64,000 nucleotides of DNA from Callipepla californica brunnescens (Eukaryota > Chordata > Aves > Galliformes > Odontophoridae): the NCBI GenBank assembly GCA_023055505.1, contig JALIRH010000007.1, forward strand, positions 17,156,273 to 17,220,272, written 5' to 3'. Positions 37,701 through 59,245 of this stretch are shown piece after piece. A program made the translations under genes and the position numbers. The notes under the pieces are model-generated. The model was given only the letters and a program-made list of their open reading frames with translations, did no database searches and was not told where the DNA came from. Every line of letters starts with the position of its first letter. Within the stretch, counting starts at the first letter, position 1.

Positions 37701-40423
37701 CCTATGTTCCAGACATGGCCCTTAGGGAGAAAACTTCAGGGGCAGAAGCACTGGCAAAATCTCTTAGAATCATAGAATTGCTCAGGTTGGAAAAGGCCTT
37801 CAAGAACATCAAGTCCAACCGCAGTCTAACTATACTACCCTAATTCTAACAACCCACTGCTAAATCATGTCCCTGAGCACCACATCAGGAATGGTGACTC
37901 AACCACCTCCCAGGGGAGCCTGTTCCAGAGCTTTACAACCCTTTCTATAAAGAAGTTTTTCCTGATATCCAACCTGAACCTCCCCTGGCACAACTTGAGG
38001 CCATTTCCCCTTGTCCTGTCACCAGTGAGAAGAGATCAACCCAACTCTCACTGCAATCACCTTTCAGGTATTTGAACAGAGCAATAAGGTCTCCCTCCAG
38101 CCTCCTCATCCCCAGACTAAATAGCCCCAGTTTCTTCCATCAGCCCTCAAAGGGCATACAGTCCAGGCCCTTCACAAGCCTTGTCACCCTTCTTTGGACC
38201 TGCTCCAGCACCTCAATGTCCTTTCTGTACTGAGGTGCCCAAAACTGAACACAGTACTCGAGGTGGGACCTCCCCAGTCCCAAGTACAGGGGGAGGATTA
38301 CTTCCCTAGTCCTGCTCACCACACCATTCCTGATACAGCCCAGGATGCCATTGGCCTTCTTGGCCGCCTGGGCACACTGCTGGCTCATATTCAGCCAACT
38401 GTCCATCAGCACACCAAGTCCCTTTCGATCAGGCAGCTTTCCAGCCACTCCTCCCCAAGCCTGTAGGGTTGCCTGTAGGTTGTTGTGACAAAAATGCAGA
38501 ACCCGACACCTGGCCCTCTTGAAACTCATACAGTTTACCTCATTCCATCGATCCAGTCTATCCAGGTCCCTCTGTAGCGCCCTTCTACCCTTTGGCAGAT
38601 CAATACTCCCTCCCAGCTTGCTGTTATCTCCAAACTTACCGAGGGTACATTCAATCCCCTAATCAAGGTCATTGATAGAGATGTTAAATAGGAGTGGCCC
38701 CAGTACTGAGCCCTGGGGGATACCATTTGTGATTAGCTGCTAACTGGATTTAACTTTGTGCCCAGCTGTCCAAACAGTGTTTCACCCAGCAGAGCATATG
38801 CCCATCCAAACCATGGACAACCAGCTTCTCCATGAGAATGTTGTGGAGGACAGTGTCAAAGGCTTTACTGAAGTCCAGGTAGACCACACCCACACCCTTA
38901 CCTTCCTCCACTAAGCAGGTCACCTAGTCATAGAACAAAAACAAGTTCGTCAAGCAGGATCTACCGTTCCTGAACCCATGCTGACTGGGCCTCATCCCCT
39001 GGTTGACCTTTAATTGGCCTGTGATGGCTCTCGAGATTATCTGTTACATAACCTTCCCTGGCACCGAGGTGAGACTGATAGGTCTGCAGCTACCAGGAGC
39101 ATCATTCTGGCCCTTTTTGAAGACGGGCATCACATCTGCCAGTCTCCAGACCACTGGGACATCCCCAGTTAGCCAGGACTGTCAAAAGATGATGGACAGT
39201 GGCTTGGCAACCACATTGTGAGCTCTCTCAGCACTCTAGGGTGCCATCCATCTGGCCCCACGGACTTGTGAGTGTCCAGCTTCTGAAGCAAGTCCAAAAC
39301 CGTTTCCCCATGGATTATACAGGGCCTATTATGTTCCCCATCTCTATCTTCCAGAGCAAGGGGCTGTGTGCCTTCGGTCTATTGTGTCTGAGAAACACTG
39401 CTAAAGGCGACCCCAGTAGAAAATCTGGCATTAAGAACCAGAGTGAGGATGGCTTCTTTGATACTGAATAGGGAATTTAAACTGAGACATTCAACAGTAC
39501 AGAGCGGGCTGTCCTTACAATGCTTTCCAATATGTGGAAAAGAGCTCTGCCTTGTGATATGTTGATTTGGGAGCAAGACAGGAACAAATTCTTAGAAAAT
39601 TAAAACAAATCCTTTGCAAAATGGTGTTCAGGAGTTCTGCCAAGCAGGAACCTGAGTGCATAAGCACATTTAGAACACCTGAAGAAGAATTATTCAGCAG
39701 ATGAAAAACAAACAGATGCAAACTTGCCTTTGATCTGTATGACGCAGTTATAATCACTGTGGTTGAGAACGGCTGTTCCTTATGAAGGAATTCAGTTAAA
39801 GATGAAGGCATCAATGTTGGATGCCTATGAGTACATGTTTGCATGTGTAAGCTGCCGTTTCAGTCGCCTTGTTCACTTAACCCTGCTATCCCTTGCTACG
39901 TGGTGCGAGCAGGACATTGAGTGCCATGCTGCAGCTTACTGCAAGGGAGGAAGGAAAGCATCAAAATCCTAGAATGAGCATCCAATTGAAGAGATAAAGA
40001 CTGGACAAGGCACATTCATTGCTGTTTGCCTTGGCACGGATTATGCTCGTTATACCAAGAACAAATTTATCATTCTGCTTAATAGTGCTGAGTAAGAAAC
40101 AGAATGCCTAATTAATCATTAATTGTTCTTACGTTAGGAGCGAATTTGGATGAGAAGTGTTTGAGAAGAGATGAAAGTAAACTTTTGGACTCCTAAACTG
40201 ATTGCATCAAACCAGTGAAAATGAATAGTCAGTACTTTCTATTCCATCTGGGGGTAGGTTTTTGGTTAATGCCCGATGTTCTGACTCACAGACAAGCTTA
40301 AAGCACATGGAATAATGGTAGAAAGGCAGAACAAACCTCGACCCCAGCTGCAGCCAGCAGCCAGCGGATCGACTCCATCTTGCCTCTTCCATTGAAGTAA
40401 TAGAGTACAGGTTTTGCAGCCAT
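34753..40423 (-). CDS. GSTA4: Alpha-class glutathione S-transferase, gene C (229 aa, 6 coding exons), next to CILK1
   Basis: Third intact alpha GST. Coding exons: 40337-40423 (ATG), 37487-37538, 36881-37013, 36370-36511, 35644-35775, 34753-34896 (TAG); 690 bp, all phases joining. Seen: Tyr9 (PVLYY), cis-Pro56 in [10 protein letters not shown], and Gln67-Thr68. Residue 15 is Lys (NGRGKM), where genes A and B have Arg. It is longer than A and B because the last exon extends to [18 protein letters not shown] and YPFLSAED recall mammalian GSTA4, and the position beside CILK1 matches human GSTA4, hence the symbol. As I remember it, the chicken protein often called GSTA3 is the closest known sequence, with several differences. 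A CR1 of about 1.6 kb fills much of the intron between exons 37487-37538 and 40337-40423, in sense orientation. Confidence 0.94.
37546..37590. repeat. (CAAAA)n-type simple repeat
   Basis: A run of AAACAAAACAAAAC-type units, within 10 bases of the intron-exon junction of the 37487-37538 exon. It lies upstream of the acceptor on the minus strand and forms a pyrimidine-rich tract there. Confidence 0.85.
37762..39400 (-). mobile_element. Long CR1 LINE in an intron of GST gene C
   Basis: About 1.6 kb of CR1 from the 3' tip (AGAATCATAGAATT) well into the reverse-transcriptase coding part. The minus strand shows [19 protein letters not shown] and [16 protein letters not shown]. Several frameshifts and stops. 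It lies in sense orientation to gene C. Confidence 0.9.
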
Positions 40424-40559
40424 GGCTTCAGACTCTCTCTACCTACAAATGCAAAAGAAATCCGTTACGAAACAATTCAAAACGTGGCTGGCTCTTGGAA
40501 CACTGGTTCACAAGTCACACGTGGGACAGAAAATTGGGTTAATTTCAGACGAAACATTT

Positions 40560-40592
40560 CAGTAAAGCTGCTGTCCTCCAGCAGCTTTACTG
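40560..40592. other. 14-bp perfect hairpin upstream of GST gene C
   Basis: CAGTAAAGCTGCTG, 5-base loop TCCTC, then the exact complement CAGCAGCTTTACTG. It lies about 140 bp upstream of the ATG of gene C in the untranslated-exon intron. Confidence 0.85.
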
Positions 40593-40737
40593 TCCACCTG
40601 ACTTGGTGTTACTGTGGCATGGCTGCAGCTGATCTAGTACCCCATATGCTGAAAAAGGAATCGGCGGATGCCGAGCAGGAGATAACAAGAGAAAAAAGCG
40701 TTGCCACCGAGTACATCAGCAAAAGCGTTAGCAGCGT

Positions 40738-40830
40738 CATAGAATACAGAAGCATAGAACCACAGAAAAGTTGGAAAAGACCCTCCAAGATCATCTAGTC
40801 CACCTACCGGTGGGATTCCCGCACTGTATT
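40738..40830 (-). mobile_element. CR1 3' tip at the edge of the gene C promoter
   Basis: Starts CATAGAATACAGAAGCATAG..AAAGTTGGAA and runs up to the CpG-rich promoter block. Confidence 0.75.
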
Positions 40831-41180
40831 CCCTCGGTACCGCACCCAAACGCTCCCCAACAGCCCCGGCTGCGGGACGCTCGGTGTGCCCGCAGCTCGG
40901 GACGAGCACCGATTCCCGTCCCGGAGCCGGCCCGGCCCCGCAGCCCGCCCGTGGGACGGCGGTGCTTTGCATAAGGCGCAAGGCATGCTGGGAGGAAAGC
41001 GGAGCGCCGAACTGCGTTAACGCGCGCCGACGGACGTTGGAGCAAAAGCGTTTCCACCCGAAACGGAGCTCGGAGCTGCTCGTGCAGCACAGCTCCTAGG
41101 GATTCCAGAACCACCGCCGGTCGCCGCGAGCTGTAGGACGCCGAGATGTTGGCCCTTATATAGCTCTACGGGCGGATTGG
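40830..41180 (-). promoter_or_regulatory. CpG-rich promoter region of GST gene C with TATA and CCAAT motifs
   Basis: The GC-rich block upstream of the gene C start exon reads as a promoter on the minus strand. TATATAA is at 41156-41162 and CCAAT at 41176-41180, closer to the TATA box than usual. CpG-dense sequence follows, as expected for the first exon. GCATGCTGGGA near 40983-40993 resembles half of a ZNF143 site on the opposite strand. The donor of the untranslated exon was not found with confidence. Confidence 0.55.
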
Positions 41181-41605
41181 AGCTCTGGATGTGAGGGCGA
41201 TCTGGCTGCGACATCTGTCACCCCATTGATCGCCAGGGTTGATTCGGCTGATCTGGCTGGCTAGGCGGGTGTCCCCTTCCTCCCTCACCGCTCCATGTGC
41301 GTCCCTCCCGAAGCTGCGCGCTCGGTCGAAGAGGACGACCTTCCCCGATAGAGACGGTACCGTTCATCGGTCAAGGGTATACGGTAGCTGCGCTCCCCTG
41401 CTAGAACCTCCAAACAAGCTCAAGGTCCATTTGTAGGAGAACGTAGGGTAGTCAAGCTTCCAAGACTGCAGACACATCCAAGTGAGGCACTGCATGGGGC
41501 AGTCTGCCATGTTTTGTACCAGCCGCGGCTAGGAGTCCCTTTTTCTCCTTCTCTTTAACGGGAACAACTTGCCCCCTCCCCCGGATCTCTGAGCTCCTTC
41601 CTTCC

Positions 41606-41608
<3 letters not shown>

Positions 41609-41642
<34 letters not shown>
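41609..41642. repeat. (AC)17 microsatellite
   Basis: Seventeen uninterrupted AC dinucleotides on the plus strand, probably polymorphic. Confidence 0.95.
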
Positions 41643-41645
<3 letters not shown>

Positions 41646-41673
41646 ACGCAATTTCTTCAAGAGTAACTTTATT
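41609..41673 (-). terminator. Candidate CILK1 polyadenylation signal followed by (GT)17
   Basis: On the minus strand AATAAA (41673-41668) is followed 26 bases later by 17 GT repeats (41642-41609). A GU-rich element 20-60 bases beyond the hexamer is the classic downstream element for cleavage, so the microsatellite may serve it. Confidence 0.5.
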
Positions 41674-44600
41674 TCTGAGCAGACGCGACAGAGAAGGAAT
41701 GAAACAAACATCTAGAACGTACTTGAAGAAAAGCGCTGAATCAACCAGAACCGTTATTTCTTTCTCATCTTACTTTGACGTTTCCATGCTCAAAACCGTT
41801 CCCCCCGATGAAAGGCCCAGGTACAGAAATCCCACGGGCTCTGTGGCTAACACCGTGGCACCGACACAAGACCTAAGAAGGCCTGGATGGCAGAGGTGAG
41901 CGAGGCTGCCAGCACACTCCTTCCCAGCAGTCATTACTACACGGAATGCTTAAGGCTGAGAACAAAACGGCAGAATTCCAACAGCACGGCACGTAACGAT
42001 GCTGCAGAACATGAGATCACAAAGTAGGAGGCTACATAGGACAGGTTCTGACACGCTGCTTGTCCAGCTCTCAGTATGACCAAAAGCTGACTGCGCTGCG
42101 CTCAGGCAGCACCCCGTGCTGCTCTGTCAGGTCAACCCTTGCTGAAAAAGGACGTCCCCAACTCCCGCAGGAATTTGATGGACTAAAAGCTACCAGAGGG
42201 CTGCCAATATACGCAGTCTTCCCACCCAAAAAACTATGAGTAGCAAAAGTCATTCTGAAGGTCAAGATTATTAGCTTTTTTCTTCCCCAAAATAAAGGCT
42301 TTTATCAGGAAAGGAGGAGTTGTAGGAAAAACAAAACAAAACAAAAAGTACTACTACATCTTCTAATACTTTTGCTGGACTGACCAAGACAACATTATAT
42401 GCAAGAAAACAGGGCTGGGCTGATGGGGCTTCAGGCATACACAGGCCTGTCCCATATTCATCCTGAAGCAGTTTGAGCACGTGGGGCCATCCCCATCATT
42501 AACAGGGGAGTTCTCAGATGATCTACATTTCTTGAGAAGCAATTCTCACTCCTCCCTGCTCTGCAAGAAGCTCAGGCACGTGTGGGTAGGCAGCAGCCCG
42601 CTCCCACGACTCGTCTCCTGCTTCCATTCACATGAACTGTACGCATGGAACAGATTACATCGACCGCCTGCATAGGTCTGGGGGAAACTTAGGACAGGTT
42701 CAGGCTATTTCCTTTTGAATATTCAGCAAAAAAATAAATTAAATGCTATCTAGACATAAATACAGATATTTCCACCAAAAGAAACAGCTATCTTTCCAGT
42801 TTCTAACACAGATACACGTATTTCCCTTTCCACTGACCCCAACAACATCGGCGCGTGGTTTACAACCAGGACAGTCACTGCCACGTGCCGGCATCACTGC
42901 CATGAAGGCAGTCAGGTACTGCTCTTAGCACTTGCCAAGAACAAATGCCTGGTGCAGCTGGCATGTGCAAGTCTCACTCACATCCTTTTTTAATGCACAG
43001 ACACCTCTGGTCCTTTTTGCCCTGTGGACTTGCTGTGGATTGAGTCAGCTAAAGCTGACAGCGACCACAGCCCCTCGCGGTTCCCCGCAGCACTGAGCCA
43101 GCAGCCTACCCTGGGGTGCAGCTTTCTGAGCCGTGTGTGTTCTCATGGAAGGAGCTGAGAAGGCCAGGCCACCTCACCAGCCCCCAGCCTGCAGTGGGTG
43201 CCCCTCGTGGGACAGGCAGACCCCCCACAGAAGGGATCACCGGCACGTTTCAGTCCTTCCAAGCGGCCAGATGCGAGAACCACACTTGCTCTGATCCCTT
43301 CAGACTGCCTCTACGCCTCATGAATTCCAGACCAGCTCAATCTGTTCACAGAATGAGTTCAGACGGGGTTTCCCAAAAGCTGAACATCACCCTACAGTTC
43401 TGTAGGAAGATACGTTTTCACAGCACACTTCAGCTTTGATGGTGCTCGTCCAAAATGCAGCTATAAAAGATGTTCTCCCACAGCACTGTGTTTTATCTAC
43501 AGGACTATCTCCTGTGGAAGGAGATGAAGGAACAGCCAAATGCTGACTATGCTCACAGCGAACCATTTGCTGACAGCTGAACTTCAGCACTCCTTTCCAG
43601 TGCAGAAACAAGCTTCCCTTGTCTAGAACCCGCTCGTCCGTTTTCTCCTTCAGACTGAATGGTTTTTAGCAGTATGACATCAGTCCTTGTTCTTACCCAG
43701 TACAGTATGGGGGCCTAATTTACTGCACTCTTCACATCACAAGTGAAGGCATTGAAATGAAGAGGAACGAAAGCTTGAACAGATTTCTTTGCTCCAAATT
43801 TACATTTTTTCCGAAAATTAATTAAAACAGTTACAAAAATCAAGTCAAATGCATAGATACCGTTTCCTCAAGCTCTGCTGCTGCCATCTCACTAATAATC
43901 TTTACTATGAAACCAGCTTTCAGCTCTGTAATTCTCAATACTGCCTTTGGATCTTATATTCCTGACAGCAGCAAAAACAGAACGTGATGTTTGTTGTTAG
44001 GAAACAATCCAACCAATTTAAGAGGTAGGTCTATTCACCAAGAGGTAATTTGGAGCAGGACAAAGGAGCGGTGTCACAAAACAAATCGACTGATTATCCC
44101 TTCATGAAATGAAGACACAACCCAGGTTTGGTAAGAGCGAAAGAACGGGACTGTAAGGGCGGACAGCGGTCCAACAGAAGCCTTGTGAAATTAGAAAAAT
44201 AAATACAAAAAGAAAGATGAAAAGAAAAGCTTCCCACTGACTCGGGACTTCCAGCAGTCTCTCAGTGGCTGCGAAGCAGAGGTGACAGCGTTGCTCACTC
44301 GTTCCTTTGGTGTAAAAGCAGATGAGCACACAACAACAGCAGTGTGGCATCGAGACGTGGCACTGCTGACTCACACCGCTCCACTTAGATGCTTTAGAAA
44401 ATACCCAATGAATGCCCCCTCCCCGCCCTCCTCTTCCATCGCAGTATTGCACCAAGTCGCTTTTTGTTTAAAAATTCATCTCTATAAAAACGTGGACTCC
44501 AATAAAGGAAAAGTGACCGTCTTAAAAAAGTTTGTTATAAAAAAAATGCATCCTATAAAAACGCCGAGATCGCTAAAGCCACATATACAAAACGCTCCAG

Positions 44601-44820
44601 ATTTACCAAAATAACTGGACCCGATTAGATAACAAAATCTCATACCAAAAAGAAAAAGTACAAGATCACATTGAAATGAATACAAATAAAAATCCAAACC
44701 GAAATGACCTTCGGAAAGGGGTCGATCATAGAAGATTTGTTTCCTTTAGATGTACAAGTCTATAAAACAATATAAAAGCGTCGCGGCAGTCACCGCTTCA
44801 CGGGAGGGAATGTGCACGGG
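41674..44820 (-). other. Probable 3' UTR of CILK1
   Basis: The 3.1 kb downstream of the CILK1 stop carries no recognised gene or CR1 copy. It ends at the AATAAA at 41668-41673. Human CILK1 also has a long 3' UTR. The minus strand shows several A/T-rich stretches around 44.5-44.8 kb with repeated TATAAAA-like words. Confidence 0.5.
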
Positions 44821-56943
<12,123 letters not shown>

Positions 56944-57714
56944 GATGAGGATACTTTAGCTGCAAGCGTATCTGAGTCCTTAGTGTTTCTTCTCCGACTG
57001 TAACCAGTTCTTTCTGTGGCAGCATAAATACAGAGCACTCAGGACAGTGTCAACAGTTGCAGGAATCATGTTCTCAAGACTGAGCCTTTGGTCTGAAAGC
57101 ACAGAACATAATCCATTTGATTCCTGTACCCTTTCGAGACTGCTCACTTGCAGACCCTGCTCCTAAGGATCGGTCTGTAGCAGTGGACACATCAGGATAT
57201 CCATCAGACCTTCTGTCCTGATACTGCTCCTACAACAATGGATCGCTACATAATAAAGTTTACATCCCTCATTTAATCTAACTGCTGCAAATACTTTCCA
57301 AATTTTACATTAGTTTAGAACAAATGTCATCAATGTAGTCTGCGTCAATTAATCACACATTTGGGGTAAGTCAGAATTCCTCTGCAATCATCGAGGTTAG
57401 TCCCCATTTCTTTTTTCTCCACTTCTCAGAACACAGCAACATTCACGTGATTTTTGCCTTCTGAAACCTGCACCTAGGCCTTCCTTCACAAAGCCATATG
57501 ACCACTGTAAAGGGATTGCATTACGTTGCTGACATTCTTTGTTTTCAGTCTTCCCACTAATACTGCTACAGGAACAAACAAACCCAAATTAGGAAATACA
57601 GTGACAACACACCTTTGGGCAAATTTACATATCATGCAGGAGAAAACCATCCCGCTTCAACCTACAGCATCTTCAAGAACAGCAACAAAATAGGTGAAGG
57701 TTTCCGAGGAAGGG

Positions 57715-57823
57715 GCATGTGTGGCACTGAGGGACGTAGTTTAGCAAGCAGTGATGATGGGCTGATAGCTGGACTACATGATCTTAGAGGTCTTTTCCAA
57801 CTATAATGATTCCAGGATTCTGT
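57715..57823 (+). mobile_element. CR1 3' tip
   Basis: GATGATGGGCTGATAGCTGG through CCAGGATTCTGTG is the CR1 end. Intron 1 of CILK1. Confidence 0.7.
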
Positions 57824-57975
57824 GTACCTGCCTGAGACACCAGAGAGCGTGTAGGACAGGTGAGAGGAGCTGCCCCGAAGCAGGATCAGCTTGTCTCCAC
57901 ACACCACCTTGGAACTGACCTTGTGGTTCCCCAATTACACTATCATATTTACTAAATTAGTTTTCTCATCTAGTT

Positions 57976-58104
57976 TGTTGTAACCGTTTTGTTTTTAGGC
58001 CTATCTGAATACAAACCCTCCCCCCCTCCCAGAGCACGGGTCCATGGGTCCCCCTGCCCCAATTAGTCACTGCACTGGGCAAAGCAACCCAGAGAACTGT
58101 TGAC
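57976..58104. mobile_element. LTR-like segment related to the 13.7-kb insertion
   Basis: TGTTGTAACC..TGTTGACA. The last 57 bases (58048-58104) resemble 13749-13803: both hold a GTCCCC...CCCCATTAGTCAC-type core and end in TTGACA. Termini and target duplication were not found, so its full extent is unknown. Confidence 0.4.
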
Positions 58105-58154
58105 AATACCAGCATAGCATGGTCAGGCCAAGTTCGCTCAACATCCACGTGAAC

Positions 58155-58184
58155 AGCTCTGGTTTCTCCAGCTCTGGTTTCTCC
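58155..58184. repeat. Tandem 15-bp duplication
   Basis: AGCTCTGGTTTCTCC twice in a row, followed by the start of a third partial copy (AGCTG). Confidence 0.85.
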
Positions 58185-58377
58185 AGCTGTCAGCTTCCCA
58201 GTCGTTTATTCAGATGCTTCTCCTCACTGGGGATACCCCTTTAAGCCTCTCTGCCTTTGGCAGCCACTGATTTCCACTGAACCTGTAAGAAGCTCTCTCT
58301 GAGACTCCAGCTCTGCTGCCAAACGCGCCCAAAACAACAAACGGACTGAATTCCTGCTGGCGCATCAGGGGGAAGCA

Positions 58378-58470
58378 CGGAATCAATAAGGTTGGATAAG
58401 ACCCCTAAGACCACCTAACCCAACCCATCGTGCCTTCTAACCGTGCCCTCAGTGCCACATATCTGCACGG
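58378..58470 (-). mobile_element. CR1 3' tip at the edge of the CILK1/FBXO9 island
   Basis: GGAATCAATAAGGTTGGATA..GACCCCTAAGACC is the CR1 3' tip, close to the CpG island. Confidence 0.6.
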
Positions 58471-58740
58471 TCTGTGAGCACCTCCCAGGCGCCCGTGACA
58501 CCTCCCGGAGCCATCCGGAGCCGCGTGTGCTTATTTAAAAGCGACTTGCGCCTTAAGCCATCCCCACTCCGCCCCACAAACGCGCACCCGCAGCCCGGTG
58601 CCAGCGCTCCGCTCCCAGACGACGAGAGCCCCGCGCAGCGCGCCCGAGCACCTCGCCCCGCCGCCTCACACCACGAGCACCGCGCCCGGCGGCCCCGGGG
58701 CGGCTCTCCCCTCGCAGGCCCGCGGCCGCGGCGCACTTAC

Positions 58741-58870
58741 ACATGGCAAGGGAAGGGCTCCAGGCCGGGCCGAGCCCCGCAGCCCCGCACGGCGGGCCGG
58801 AACTGGCGCCATCCAGCGGACGCGGAGCCGCCCTCGCGATGGCCGCCCGCGCGGGACTACAGCTCCCGGC
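58741..58870 (-). other. Probable non-coding exon 1 of CILK1
   Basis: A strong donor, GTAAGTG on the minus strand (58740-58734), ends a GC-rich stretch within the CpG island, about 1.8 kb upstream of the exon with the ATG. The upstream limit is estimated from the promoter motifs. Confidence 0.55.
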
Positions 58871-59088
58871 AGCCCCCGCTCCTCCGCGCGGACTGGTCCA
58901 AGCGGCGGCCCACGTGGACGGCGCTTCCCAGCGGGCTCCGAGCCGAGCCGAGCCGCTCCGGGCGGGTGGTCCCAGCGGGGTGGGTGTTCCCATCCCGCGG
59001 CCGGTGCCTCGCAGCGGCCGGCGCCCCGCTCCTCGCGGCTTTGCCCGTCCGCCGCTCGCTCTCCGCCTGCCCGCCGCTCGCCGGGAAG

Positions 59089-59160
59089 ATGGCTGCCGTA
59101 CGCCGGGCCCGCAGTTACTCCCGCTGCGTGGTGCGCTTCTCCGACCGAGAACTCTGCTAA
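59089..59160 (+). CDS. Upstream ORF in the FBXO9 leader (23 codons)
   Basis: The YY1-like AAGATGG supplies an ATG in strong Kozak context (A at -3, G at +4). Its frame reads 23 codons (MAAVRRARSY...) to TAA, 85 bases before the FBXO9 ATG. It matters only if transcription starts upstream of about 59.08 kb, which the YY1 position makes likely. Translation is inferred. Confidence 0.4.
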   Translation: MAAVRRARSYSRCVVRFSDRELC

Positions 59161-59245
59161 TTTCCCCCGCGGGGACGAAGCGCGGGCCGAGCGGGGGGGG
59201 AAGAAGGCCCCCGGGACGGGACGGCGCTGCCCGAGCGCCGGCAGC

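Noticed and set aside
40791..41114. 107-codon minus-strand frame in the gene C promoter
   Set aside because: Arises from CpG-rich sequence and a CR1 tip, with no family match.
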